Source of the DNA: Tardiphaga sp052076105
GTDB lineage: Bacteria > Pseudomonadota > Alphaproteobacteria > Rhizobiales > Xanthobacteraceae
Assembly (NCBI RefSeq): GCF_052076105.1
Contig: NZ_CP197245.1
Location: 2,480,001 to 2,544,000, forward strand
Reading direction: 5' to 3'
DNA: 64,000 nt
Positions 53,973 through 62,663 of this stretch are shown piece by piece. How positions within the stretch are numbered: the first letter of the stretch is position 1; every line of letters begins with the position of its first letter. Both the position numbers and the translations under genes were made by a program. The notes beneath the pieces were generated by a model, which made no database searches, had not been told where the DNA came from, and saw nothing but the letters and a program-made list of their open reading frames with translations.

Positions 53973-56900
53973 ATGCAGATTCAACGCCGCTACACCACCG
54001 AAGGACAGTCGCCCTATGCCGGGATCGACTTCCGTCTGACCACGTCTGAAATCCGCAATCCGGATGGCTCCGTGGTGTTCAAGGCCGACGGCGTTGAAGT
54101 GCCGGAATCGTGGTCGCAGGTTGCGTCCGACGTGCTCGCGCAAAAGTATTTCCGCAAGGCCGGCGTTGCCGCGCGTCTGAAGAAGGTCGAGGAAGAGACG
54201 GTGCCGTCGTGGCTGTGGCGCTCGGTGCCGGACACCGATGCCCTGGCCTCCCTGCCCGAGAAAGAGCGCTTCATCGGCGAACTCTCGGCCAAGCAGGTAT
54301 TCGACCGGCTCGCCGGCTGCTGGACCTATTGGGGCTGGAAGGGCGGCTACTTCACCAGTGAAGCCGACGCCCACGCCTTCCATGACGAGCTGCGCTACAT
54401 GCTCGCCAAGCAGATGGTCGCGCCGAATTCGCCGCAGTGGTTCAACACCGGCCTGCACTGGGCCTACGGCGTCGATGGTCCCGGCCAGGGCCACTACTAT
54501 GTGGACTGGAAGACCGGCAAGCTCACCAAGTCGAAGTCGTCCTACGAACATCCGCAGCCACATGCCTGCTTCATCCAGGGCGTCGAGGACGATCTGGTCA
54601 ATGAAGGCGGCATCATGGATCTGTGGGTGCGTGAAGCTCGCCTGTTCAAATACGGCTCGGGCACCGGCTCCAACTTCTCGCGCCTGCGAGGCGAAGGCGA
54701 GAAGCTGTCGGGCGGCGGTCGCTCGTCGGGCCTGATGTCCTTCCTGAAGATCGGTGACCGTGCTGCGGGCGCCATCAAGTCGGGCGGCACCACGCGCCGC
54801 GCGGCCAAGATGGTCGTGGTCGATGCCGACCATCCAGATATCGAGACCTATATCGACTGGAAGGTGAAGGAAGAGCAGAAGGTCGCGGCCCTGGTCACCG
54901 GGTCGAAGATGAACCAGAAGCACCTCAAGGCCATCATGAAGGCCTGCGTGAATTGCGAAGGTTCGGGCGACGACTGCTTCGATCCCGAGAAGAACCCGGC
55001 GCTGCGCCGCGAGATCAAGCTCGCCCGCCGCTCGCTGGTCACCGACAACATGATCAAGCGCGTGATCCAGTTCGCCAAGCAGGGCTACAAGGACATCGCC
55101 TTCGACATCTACGACACCGACTGGGATAGCGAAGCCTATCTGACCGTTGCCGGCCAGAACTCCAACAACTCCGTCTCGCTGAAGGACGACTTCCTGCGCG
55201 CCGTCGAGACCGATGGCACATGGGACCTGATCGGTCGCACCAACAAGAAGGTGATGAAGACCATCAAGGCCCGCGATCTCTGGGAGAAGATCGGCTACGC
55301 CGCTTGGGCGTCCGCCGATCCCGGCCTGCACTTCAACACCACCATGAACGACTGGCACACCTGCAAGTCGTCGGGCGATATCCGCGCGTCCAATCCGTGC
55401 TCGGAATACATGTTCCTGGACGACACGGCGTGTAACCTCGCCTCGGCCAACCTGTTGACCTTCTACAACACCACCACGAACATCTTCGACATCCAGGCCT
55501 ATGAGCATCTCTGCCGCCTCTGGACCATGGTGCTCGAAATCTCCGTGATGATGGCCCAGTTCCCGTCGAAGCCGATCGCCGAACTCTCCTACGAGTTCCG
55601 CACCCTCGGCCTCGGCTACGCCAATATCGGCGGCCTGCTGATGACCATGGGTCTGTCCTATGACTCGCAGGAAGGCCGCGCGCTGTGCGGCGCTCTCACC
55701 GCTGTGATGACCGGCGTCAGCTACGCGACCTCGGCCGAGATGGCCAAGGAGCTCGGCCCGTTCCCCGGCTACAAGAAGAACGCAGCTCACATGCTGCGCG
55801 TCATCCGCAACCATCGCCGCGCCGCCCATGGCGAAACCCGCGGCTATGAAGGCCTCGCTGTCAATCCGGTGGCGCTGGACCATGCCTCCTGCCCGCAGGC
55901 GGATATCGTCGAGCGTGCCAAGCTCGCCTGGGATCTCGCCCTCGAACTCGGCGAACTCCACGGCTATCGCAACGCCCAGACCACAGTCGTGGCGCCGACC
56001 GGCACCATCGGCCTCGTGATGGATTGCGACACCACCGGCATCGAGCCTGACTTCGCGCTGGTGAAATTCAAGAAGCTCGCCGGCGGCGGCTACTGGAAGA
56101 TCATCAACCGCGCCGTGCCGGCTGCACTGCGCAAGCTCGGCTATCGCGAGAGCGACATCGCCGAGATCGAGGCCTATGCCGTCGGTCACGGCTCGCTCTC
56201 CAACGCACCGGGCATCAATGCCTCCACCCTCAAGGCAAAAGGCTTCACCGACGAAGCGCTGAAGAAGGTCGAGGCAGCATTGCCGACCGCCTTCGACATC
56301 AAGTTCGCCTTCAACAAGTGGACCTTCGGTGAGGACTTCCTGCGCGACGTCCTGAAGATCGAGGCAGAGGCGATCGCAGCCCCCGGCTTCGACCTGCTCG
56401 CCGCCCTCGGCTTCACCAAGCGCGAGATCGAAGCCGCCAACGTGCACATCTGCGGCGCGATGACGGTGGAAGGTGCCCCGCACCTCAAGGCCGAGCACTA
56501 CGCCGTGTTCGATTGCGCCAATCCCTGCGGCAAGATCGGCAAGCGCTATCTCTCGGTGGAAAGCCACATCCGCATGATGGCGGCGTCGCAGCCCTTCATC
56601 TCGGGTGCGATCTCCAAGACCATCAACATGCCGAACGACGCCACGGTGGAGGACTGCAAGTCCGCTTACCTGCTGTCGTGGAAGCTCGCGCTGAAGGCCA
56701 ACGCGCTGTATCGCGATGGCTCCAAGCTCTCGCAGCCGCTCAACTCGCAGCTCATCTCCGATGAGGACGAGGACGAGGATGCGCTCGAGAACCTGATGGA
56801 GAAGCCGATGGCGGCCCGCACCGCCGCGATCTCCGAGAAGGTGGTAGAGCGTCTGGTCGAGCGCATCGTGGTCATGCGCGAGCGCGAGAAGATGCCGGAT

Positions 56901-57719
56901 CGCCGCAAGGGCTACACCCAGAAGGCCGTCGTCGGTGGCCACAAGGTCTATCTGCGCACCGGCGAATATGATGACGGCCGCCTCGGCGAGATCTTCATCG
57001 ACATGCACAAGGAAGGCGCGGCGCTGCGCTCCTTCATCAACAACTTCGCCATCGCCGTCTCGCTGGGCCTCCAGTATGGCGTGCCGCTGGAGGAATATGT
57101 CGACGCCTTCACCTTCACCCGCTTCGAACCCGCGGGTCCGGTGCAGGGCAATGACAGCATCAAGTTCGCGACCTCGATCCTCGACTACGTGTTCCGCGAA
57201 CTCGCCGTCAGCTACATGTCGCGCTTCGACCTCGGCCATGTCGACCTCTCCGAGACCGGCTTCGATGCGCTGGGCAAGGGTGAGGAAGAAGGCAAGGCGC
57301 CCGATGAAGCCACGAAGTATGTCTCGCGCGGCCTGACCCGCTCGCGCACCGACAACCTCGTCGTCATGCGCGGTGGCGCGACAGCCGTCGCCTCCCCGTC
57401 CGACAGCGCTCCCGCTGGCGGCGCACGCGTCACCGCCTTCGCCGGCGGCCGCACCGGCGATGCTGTCGAAGGCGCCGTGGCGCTGAAGACTGCCGAGCCG
57501 ACCGTCGCCCTGTCGCCGACCGAAAAGCTCGAGGCGCAAGCCTGGAGCAAGGCCGGCACCGCGGCTGCCGCAGCACCGAGCAAGGCCGAGCGCCGCGCCG
57601 AGGCGAAAGCCAAGGGCTATGAGGGCGACATGTGCGGCGAATGCTCGAACTTCACGCTGGTGCGGAACGGGACCTGTATGAAATGCGATACGTGCGGCAG
57701 CACGACGGGGTGTAGCTAA
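53973..57719 (+). CDS. nrdJ: Adenosylcobalamin-dependent (class II) ribonucleotide reductase
   Basis: Reduces ribonucleotides to deoxyribonucleotides using a B12-derived radical, so it works with or without oxygen. The 1248-residue length matches the large alphaproteobacterial NrdJ. Recognisable parts are MVAPNSPQWFNTGLHWAYG, CFIQGVEDDL and KSGGTTRRAAKMVVVDADHPDIE near the N-terminal active-site half, SNPCSEYMFLDDTACNLAS with the active-site Cys and substrate loop, and APTGTIGLVMDCDTTGIEPDF in the C-terminal half. The extreme C terminus is a Cys-rich zinc-like segment (CGECSNF, then CMKCDTCGSTTGC) with the recharging cysteines. ATG 53973 is preferred over an open frame to 53943. Confidence 0.96.
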   Translation: MQIQRRYTTEGQSPYAGIDFRLTTSEIRNPDGSVVFKADGVEVPESWSQVASDVLAQKYFRKAGVAARLKKVEEETVPSWLWRSVPDTDALASLPEKERFIGELSAKQVFDRLAGCWTYWGWKGGYFTSEADAHAFHDELRYMLAKQMVAPNSPQWFNTGLHWAYGVDGPGQGHYYVDWKTGKLTKSKSSYEHPQPHACFIQGVEDDLVNEGGIMDLWVREARLFKYGSGTGSNFSRLRGEGEKLSGGGRSSGLMSFLKIGDRAAGAIKSGGTTRRAAKMVVVDADHPDIETYIDWKVKEEQKVAALVTGSKMNQKHLKAIMKACVNCEGSGDDCFDPEKNPALRREIKLARRSLVTDNMIKRVIQFAKQGYKDIAFDIYDTDWDSEAYLTVAGQNSNNSVSLKDDFLRAVETDGTWDLIGRTNKKVMKTIKARDLWEKIGYAAWASADPGLHFNTTMNDWHTCKSSGDIRASNPCSEYMFLDDTACNLASANLLTFYNTTTNIFDIQAYEHLCRLWTMVLEISVMMAQFPSKPIAELSYEFRTLGLGYANIGGLLMTMGLSYDSQEGRALCGALTAVMTGVSYATSAEMAKELGPFPGYKKNAAHMLRVIRNHRRAAHGETRGYEGLAVNPVALDHASCPQADIVERAKLAWDLALELGELHGYRNAQTTVVAPTGTIGLVMDCDTTGIEPDFALVKFKKLAGGGYWKIINRAVPAALRKLGYRESDIAEIEAYAVGHGSLSNAPGINASTLKAKGFTDEALKKVEAALPTAFDIKFAFNKWTFGEDFLRDVLKIEAEAIAAPGFDLLAALGFTKREIEAANVHICGAMTVEGAPHLKAEHYAVFDCANPCGKIGKRYLSVESHIRMMAASQPFISGAISKTINMPNDATVEDCKSAYLLSWKLALKANALYRDGSKLSQPLNSQLISDEDEDEDALENLMEKPMAARTAAISEKVVERLVERIVVMREREKMPDRRKGYTQKAVVGGHKVYLRTGEYDDGRLGEIFIDMHKEGAALRSFINNFAIAVSLGLQYGVPLEEYVDAFTFTRFEPAGPVQGNDSIKFATSILDYVFRELAVSYMSRFDLGHVDLSETGFDALGKGEEEGKAPDEATKYVSRGLTRSRTDNLVVMRGGATAVASPSDSAPAGGARVTAFAGGRTGDAVEGAVALKTAEPTVALSPTEKLEAQAWSKAGTAAAAAPSKAERRAEAKAKGYEGDMCGECSNFTLVRNGTCMKCDTCGSTTGCS

Positions 57720-57750
57720 GACTCCAAGACTCAAACCGTGGAATGCAAAA

Positions 57751-57776
57751 GCCGCCCTACTAGGGCGGCTTTTTTT
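57751..57776 (+). terminator. Intrinsic terminator of nrdJ
   Basis: A 7-bp stem GCCGCCC / GGGCGGC (57751-57757 with 57763-57769) is followed by seven T. Confidence 0.9.
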
Positions 57777-57872
57777 CCGTCGTCACAAGCAACCCTAATG
57801 ACATGTGGATAAACCCATTAGCGGATTTTTAGAGCTAACGATCCCCTGTACTTCTCATCGCCTCGTATTTCC

Positions 57873-57888
57873 ACCGAATTGATTCGGT
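57873..57888. promoter_or_regulatory. Palindrome upstream of the orphan gene
   Basis: ACCGAAT-TG-ATTCGGT is a perfect 16-base palindrome in an AT-rich leader, 57 bases ahead of the ATG at 57945. It could be an operator for the orphan gene; a TATAAC -10-like sequence follows at 57921. Confidence 0.4.
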
Positions 57889-57944
57889 TAGCTAGGCACT
57901 TAAGTTTTGTAAAGCAGCGATATAACTATCATTAAAGGTAGTCT

Positions 57945-59348
57945 ATGCTTTCTTTTGCTACAGAATTCCCGGTTGATCCCACGCGCAAGACAAGCGCGTT
58001 TCTCGACGCTGTGAAATTTTGGCTCCTGCATTCTCCGCATACGGAGTTTGTCCGCGAAGATTTTGAAAACGCCCCGACATCTGGCCCTTGGACGATAATA
58101 CGGCAGGGCGAACAGCTCGACGCTCTCTTTTTTGCTGACGAGAGTGAGAGCTCAGCAGCTATCAAACACACGAAGCCCGATGGAGAGATAAACTGGGAAA
58201 CCACCGCCGTATTTTCGGCTACCGAGACTGATGCGTGGGTTAGTATCCGGACTTCACGCGAATCGACCCACCCCGCCACTACGCTGCCTCTTGCGAAAAA
58301 ACCAATACTTGTCCGTACCCTACTGGACAAATTAGGCGGAGGAACCGACGGTCACCTCGTAGTATCAGGTGCGAGCCGCCGATTAACCAATAGCGAGGTT
58401 GGACTAGCGGCAAGCTTAATACTCGGCGATTCAAGCTGCCACCTGCCGGTCGTCTATGTGAGTGCTGGCTTCAATGGAAAACATGCCATCGATGCAAATT
58501 CGCTCGCCAATGACCTCGCAGGTATGGCCCACGTAGTATCCGAGCCAAACCGCCCTTTTTCTCAGCGTCTTCAAATCGATGTGAGTTCTGACAATGTCTA
58601 CGGAGGCGCAATCGGGATTTACTGGCCCAATGGGCAGGGAAGGCGCTCATCTTTTCTGGAGAGGGATTACAACGGCAAGGGTAGTTTGAAGAGAGCGATC
58701 GTCGAAGAAGTTCGAACTGCCCTCTTAAACCGACGCCCGACATTCCGGTGCACTTGGTCGTCGGTCGAACAAGACACTTCACGATCCGCATATAACGCTC
58801 TCAAAGAATCCGGATCGAAAGAGATCGACCAGTACATCGACGCCTTTGACACCGAAATGAAGGCAAAAGAGCAGTTAATTCGAGATGCTGAGAACGAAAT
58901 CTCGCGTCTTCAAGCTGAAGTACGGAAACTTGAATCACGGCCTGCTTCTTCGAAGGGCATAGTACTACAAGTAGGAAAAGAACAGGACTTCTATGCAGGA
59001 GAGATCACTCAGATAGTCTTGGACGCTGTCGAAGAAGCACAACAACGAGCCTCAAGCGACAGTCGACGTGCACATATACTAGCTTCGATCACCTCCGATA
59101 TGGCGCCGATAGCCGCAACCAGGACTCATCGAGAGGAACTTAAAGACGTTCTTCGCACCTATCGGACCATGGATGCAAAGACGCGGAAAGCACTAGAGAA
59201 TATGGGATTTTCTATCACGGACGATGGAAAGCACTACAAACTAATTTTTCAAGAAGACGACCGCTATATGTTCATTCTAGCTAAAACCGGTAGCGATCAT
59301 CGCGGCGGCTTGAATGCCGCAAGCGACATCGCCAAGCGACTATTCTAA
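57945..59348 (+). CDS. Unrecognised 467-residue protein, possible horizontally acquired gene
   Basis: I do not recognise a family. The protein looks soluble, with no signal or membrane segment. Its N-terminal 120 residues are mixed alpha/beta, residues about 130-240 contain a Gly-rich stretch (VSGASRRLTNSEVGLAASLIL, then NDLAGMAHVVSEPNRPF and NVYGGAIGIYWPNGQGRR), residues about 285-335 form a charged coiled coil (KEIDQYIDAFDTEMKAKEQ) and the last 50 residues form a small separate domain (GFSITDDGKHYKLIF, ending SDHRGGLNAASDIAKRLF). AAAGG precedes the ATG. Its GC content and codon choice are lower than the neighbours, suggesting transfer. It stands alone after a terminator with no partner gene; a defence role is speculative. 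Confidence 0.8.
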   Translation: MLSFATEFPVDPTRKTSAFLDAVKFWLLHSPHTEFVREDFENAPTSGPWTIIRQGEQLDALFFADESESSAAIKHTKPDGEINWETTAVFSATETDAWVSIRTSRESTHPATTLPLAKKPILVRTLLDKLGGGTDGHLVVSGASRRLTNSEVGLAASLILGDSSCHLPVVYVSAGFNGKHAIDANSLANDLAGMAHVVSEPNRPFSQRLQIDVSSDNVYGGAIGIYWPNGQGRRSSFLERDYNGKGSLKRAIVEEVRTALLNRRPTFRCTWSSVEQDTSRSAYNALKESGSKEIDQYIDAFDTEMKAKEQLIRDAENEISRLQAEVRKLESRPASSKGIVLQVGKEQDFYAGEITQIVLDAVEEAQQRASSDSRRAHILASITSDMAPIAATRTHREELKDVLRTYRTMDAKTRKALENMGFSITDDGKHYKLIFQEDDRYMFILAKTGSDHRGGLNAASDIAKRLF

Positions 59349-59360
59349 AAGCAAGCGCAG

Positions 59361-59414
59361 GGCGGATAGCCCAACGTAATCCACATTGTCGTACCGGCGG
59401 AATACGCTTCCGCC
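59361..59414. repeat. GGCGGAA-type intergenic repeat, two copies
   Basis: A degenerate unit (59361-59384, GGCGGAT...GTAATCC) and a hairpin GGCGGAA-TACGC-TTCCGCC (59396-59414) follow the orphan gene. The same style of unit returns at 62218-62279. Such elements are scattered between genes in Bradyrhizobium-type genomes. Confidence 0.6.
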
Positions 59415-59589
59415 TTCACTCTGCGAGCTACGGCGGACAGGTCGCACTTGCGTCCCACGCGTTGAGGTCGGACGTTGCGCCGCTTGGGAGGCGACTGCGC
59501 GTCGCGCCTACGTCATTGACGAGTCCTGCAATGCTCTATCTAGTTGCCGCAGTGCCGCCACGCGGCAGCCAGATGACCGGAATATCAAT

Positions 59590-60036
59590 ATGCGCCTTCT
59601 AAAGACTCGCTGCCTTACTCGTCTCACCGTCGCAACCCTGCTGTCCGCCGCACTGTCATTGCCCGCTCACGCGGACACCGGCAAAGTCCGCTTCAAGTTC
59701 TTCAAGGCCGGATGGTTCATCGGAGCGCAGACAGGGAGCGGAATCCTCAGCTTCCGTGGTGAGATGTATCCGTTTCGCATCGGCGGCGTGAGCGCAGGCC
59801 TGACGTTTGGGGGCTCCTCGACCGATCTGGTCGGCTCGGCGCAGAATATGCATCAGGCTTCGGACATCGAAGGCATTTATACGGCGCTCGGTGCAGGTGT
59901 GGCGGTCGGTGCAGGCAGGCGCGCCATCCAGATGCGCAACGCCAAGGGCGTCGTCCTGACGCTGGAAGGCGAGCAACTGGGCCTCCAGTTCGATCTGGAC
60001 CTGAGCGGAATGAGCGTCTCCATCCAGAACCAGTAA
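59590..60036 (+). CDS. Conserved exported protein, unknown function
   Basis: A 148-residue protein with a signal peptide ending PAHAD. The mature part is rich in Gly and short beta-strand-like segments: GAQTGSGILSFRGEMYPFRIGG, TDLVGSAQNMHQASDIEG, GAGVAVGAGRR and KGVVLTLEGEQLGLQFDLD. Similar proteins occur in other rhizobia, as far as I recall, but I cannot attach a family name. Probably a periplasmic or outer-membrane-associated beta protein. The region just upstream (59415-59589) holds no gene. Confidence 0.65.
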   Translation: MRLLKTRCLTRLTVATLLSAALSLPAHADTGKVRFKFFKAGWFIGAQTGSGILSFRGEMYPFRIGGVSAGLTFGGSSTDLVGSAQNMHQASDIEGIYTALGAGVAVGAGRRAIQMRNAKGVVLTLEGEQLGLQFDLDLSGMSVSIQNQ

Positions 60037-60100
60037 TCGGATGCACCAGCGTGCGGGATCGATCAGGACCAGTCGTTAGTTTGCACGCGATTGTCCGCTC

Positions 60101-60469
60101 TCAGGCTGCTCTTCCGAACTGTTGAGCCGACAGCCACGAACACACCGCGGCTGGAATGGCGCCCGTCAGCGTGACGGCGATCATCTCGCTGCGAACCATG
60201 GGGTTGCCGAGATACCACGCAACCAGTTGCGCCATAACGGCCGCGACGGCCATTGACGCAATCGCGCGGAGATAAAACGGCTTCGCCGACAGCACCCAGT
60301 CTGCACACGCAGCCACCCAGCCCGGCACGATGGCCAGGACATAAGCGAATCCGATCAGGAACATGACGAAATCGAGCTTCGGGACGCCCTCGTGAATGAC
60401 CAGAGGGGTCACGTAAACGAGCAGCGCGAGCGGCGAGAACAGCGCCGTAAAAACCAGAAACCGTTTCAT
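60101..60469 (-). CDS. Small membrane protein, DUF5413-like
   Basis: A 122-residue protein with about four hydrophobic helices (first about residues 3-22, then FVMFLIGFAYVLAIVPGWVAA, IASMAVAAVMAQLVAWYLG and a last one near SEMIAVTLTGAIPAAVC). A perfect GGAGG ribosome-binding site is three bases from the ATG at 60469. The DUF5413 name is a tentative family impression; function unknown. Confidence 0.7.
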   Translation of the reverse strand: MKRFLVFTALFSPLALLVYVTPLVIHEGVPKLDFVMFLIGFAYVLAIVPGWVAACADWVLSAKPFYLRAIASMAVAAVMAQLVAWYLGNPMVRSEMIAVTLTGAIPAAVCSWLSAQQFGRAA

Positions 60470-60611
60470 GTCGCCTCCGTCAGCGCGGTCATCTCCGCTT
60501 CCGACTGGCTTGCGCAATGGAGCCGGAAATCTCTTCCCTTTGTCTCGCATCCCGGGTGTCACGTTCAATCTGGTCGGTCGAACACCCCCTGCGTGCCTCG
60601 ACCGCCATCCC

Positions 60612-60747
60612 CTATCGCAACTTCCCCAGCCACAACGCCGCAAGCGCCGAGCGATTGCCGTGGCTGAGCAGCTGCTGCCGGTGAAATCATTGGAGCCCGC
60701 GCATCACGAAGCCCAGACGTTCGCTGTCCGGCGGCGAGAAGCACCGG
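60612..60747 (-). pseudogene. Possible remnant of a LuxR/FixJ-type DNA-binding domain
   Basis: In one minus-strand frame FSPPDSERLGFVMRGLQ (helix-turn-helix start) is followed by a stop and then, in the same frame, NRSALAALWLGKLR and a TAG. Those two pieces match the beginning and the end of a LuxR-type helix-turn-helix, but the recognition helix between them is missing. It abuts a repeat at 60749. It is short, so the match is suggestive only. Confidence 0.42.
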
Positions 60748-60748
60748 A

Positions 60749-60850
60749 GCGAAACCCATCGGCGGAGCTGGTCGCATCGACGGACAGGATGGGTTTCGCA
60801 TAGTTTATCATCGAGCGCGCTTTGCGCGCCCATTGGCTCAACCCATCCTG
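60749..60850. repeat. GATGGGTTTCGC-type intergenic repeat cluster
   Basis: GCGAAACCCATC (60749-60760) and its perfect complement GATGGGTTTCGC (60788-60799) form one inverted repeat, and CAGGATGGGTT (60785-60795) pairs with AACCCATCCTG (60840-60850). A GCGCGC-TTT-GCGCGC hairpin (60815-60829) sits inside. I recall similar repeats in Bradyrhizobium-type genomes, but the sequence itself is what supports this. Confidence 0.6.
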
Positions 60851-60853
60851 CTG

Positions 60854-61297
60854 TTACTGGTTGATCTCGGGCTCGACGAGTTTCGTGAGCTTGCGCAGGG
60901 ATTCCTGCCAGCCGAGATAGCAGGCTTCGGCCGGGATCACATCCGGCACGCCCTGCTGCTCGACATTCAACTCCGTGCCGACAGACACGGCCTTCAACGT
61001 GATCGTGACCTTCAGCTCGCCCGGCAGGTTGGGGTCATCGAATCTGTCGGTGTAGACGAGGCGTTCGCCGGGGACGAGTTCCAGATAGGTCCCGCCGAAG
61101 GCGTGACGGTCGCCCGTGGTGAAGTTCCGGAATGACATCCTGTGACGGCCACCGACCTTCGCATCCAGCTCATGGACGGTGCATGTGAACCCATAGGGCG
61201 GAAGCCAGCTCGCAATCGCGTCAGGCTCAATGAACGCGCGATAAATCTTCTCAGGCTTGGCGGCAATGACGCGATGCAGACGGATCGTGCTGGGCAT
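60854..61297 (-). CDS. SRPBCC (AHSA1-like) domain protein
   Basis: A 147-residue protein that is one helix-grip domain of the START/AHSA1 group, a hydrophobic-ligand-binding fold. Typical stretches are RLHRVIAAKPEKIYRAFIEPDAIASWLPPYGF at the N terminus, GGTYLELVPGERLVYTDRFDD in the middle and the late CYLGWQESLRKLTKLVE helix. The ligand is unknown. CAGGGA lies ten bases before the ATG. Confidence 0.85.
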   Translation of the reverse strand: MPSTIRLHRVIAAKPEKIYRAFIEPDAIASWLPPYGFTCTVHELDAKVGGRHRMSFRNFTTGDRHAFGGTYLELVPGERLVYTDRFDDPNLPGELKVTITLKAVSVGTELNVEQQGVPDVIPAEACYLGWQESLRKLTKLVEPEINQ

Positions 61298-61517
61298 GGG
61301 TTTTCCCTGTGTTCGGTCTCATTCGGATGTATCGAGCAACGACCTTCCGCCGCCCGATACATCCAGGACGAACGGGTCCGTCAGGTCCCGACATTTCGGC
61401 AGAATAAATATCCAGAGAGCATCGGCACGGCTGCCTCGCACGGGCGCGTCTGATGGCACAGCGAGACGCGCGATGCCGTCTCGCACTTTTGTCAGATTTT
61501 CGGGATCGCGTCCGCCG

Positions 61518-62048
61518 TCACTCCTGCGACGCGCGCGCATCCCGCTTCGCCTGCGCCGCCTTCGTGGTGTGCACGGCGCGGCCGACATCGGCGCGGTCCA
61601 GCACCGCATGGCGGCGGCCGCTCTGCAGGTTGGCCATGCCGCGATGCGCGGTGCGGCCGGGATCGGGGAAACTGCGCTGCGCGGCGTTCTTGCGTTTCAG
61701 GGCCTGTCGCAGCGCCGACGTGGCCGCCTCGCGGGCCGCGTCCGCGCGCCGCCGTTCGGCTTCGGCATTGAGGCGCTTGAGGGCCGCGGCAAAAATCTGC
61801 TTGCGGTGGGAGGGCTGTTCCACATTGCCGGGGAAACTCGACCCACGCTCGCCCTTGCGGCCGCTGATGGCGCGCCGGATTTCGCGCGTCAGCGTGCGCT
61901 CCTTCTCGCGAAAACCACGCACGCGTCCCACCAGTGCGCCCAATTCTTCTCCGCTCAATCCCGCGATCTGCGGCTGCCTGGTGGCCTTGAGCATTTCCGC
62001 TTCCTCATGCGACAGCTTCGATCGCTCTGCTTTCCATGACGTGGTCAT
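61518..62048 (-). CDS. Basic hypothetical protein near the metal-efflux genes
   Basis: A 176-residue hydrophilic, mostly helical protein, very rich in Arg, Ala, Lys and Glu, with GAGG before ATG 62048. The first half (HEEAEMLKATRQPQIAGLSGEELGALVGRVRGF) is well structured and helical; the C-terminal half is Arg-rich and extended. No signal peptide. I recognise no domain. The gene is on the same strand as the RND and small exported protein genes and may belong to the same acquired unit. Confidence 0.55.
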   Translation of the reverse strand: MTTSWKAERSKLSHEEAEMLKATRQPQIAGLSGEELGALVGRVRGFREKERTLTREIRRAISGRKGERGSSFPGNVEQPSHRKQIFAAALKRLNAEAERRRADAAREAATSALRQALKRKNAAQRSFPDPGRTAHRGMANLQSGRRHAVLDRADVGRAVHTTKAAQAKRDARASQE

Positions 62049-62217
62049 TGCGACACCTCGTTCCGGGAGCCCCTCAACAAGCCTAGCATAGTCGCCGCCG
62101 CGGAGCGTGAAATTCCAAGGCGCGGGTCTGTCGGACTTGCTGCGATTTACTTCAAAATGTCGCTGCGGAGGCGTCGCCGAACAGCAGGCGTAGAACGGAT
62201 CACCGGAACAAGCATAA

Positions 62218-62279
62218 GGCGGGTTAGTGCAGCGCAACCCGCCTTTGCCACTCGGCGGAATACGCTGCGCTATTCCGCC
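62218..62279. repeat. Pair of hairpin repeats after the metal-efflux unit
   Basis: GGCGGGTT...AACCCGCC (62218-62243) and GGCGGAATA...TATTCCGCC (62254-62279) are consecutive perfect hairpins of 8 and 9 bp arms with related loops. They lie at the 3' end of the 62295 gene and could double as a terminator on the minus strand. Confidence 0.65.
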
Positions 62280-62294
62280 CTGCTCGCTATCCGC

Positions 62295-62663
62295 TCAGTT
62301 CTTGAACTTCACCTGCCCCGATTTGCCCTCGGCCGTCTTCAGCGTGACGCTGACCGTCGCTCCCTTAGGGACATCGCCCCTGGTTTCGGCTTTCAGCGCC
62401 GTCCCGGAAACGACAAGCGGCAGCGTCTCGCGGTCGCTGCCGGATGTCAGCAGGACCGCACCGGTGAAGCCGGTCGCCGGGATCGGTTTGCTGGCCTCGT
62501 CGATGACGTGAAACGTCAAGGTCTTGCCCGAGACAATCATTTCCAGATGCACGCCGGCGACGTCTTCCATCGGCCCGCCATTCGGCCCCTTCTGATGGGC
62601 GTGCTGCGCCATCGCCGGAGCGGCAAACAGCAGCGCGGCTGCGACGAGCAGGATTGTCTTCAT
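62295..62663 (-). CDS. Exported small protein coupled to an RND efflux gene
   Basis: A 122-residue protein with a signal peptide (LLFAAPAMAQ). A His-rich start of the mature part (HAHQKGPNGGPME) precedes a beta-rich domain. Its ATG overlaps the last base of the stop of the upstream RND permease gene (TGATG), so it is translated with the efflux pump. Small periplasmic proteins like this often accompany CusA/CzcA-type pumps and bind metal; that role here is inferred. Confidence 0.75.
   Translation of the reverse strand: MKTILLVAAALLFAAPAMAQHAHQKGPNGGPMEDVAGVHLEMIVSGKTLTFHVIDEASKPIPATGFTGAVLLTSGSDRETLPLVVSGTALKAETRGDVPKGATVSVTLKTAEGKSGQVKFKN

Noticed and set aside
53952..57734. Open frame of about 1260 codons antisense to nrdJ
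   Set aside because: It is the exact shadow of nrdJ in a GC-rich genome, with no domain and a His/Gly/Arg-rich composition. The plus strand has complete class II ribonucleotide reductase motifs.
59386..59589. N-terminal extension of the exported protein at 59590
   Set aside because: Residues before the ATG at 59590 are Arg/Cys-rich and overlap an intergenic repeat; the signal peptide begins at 59590.
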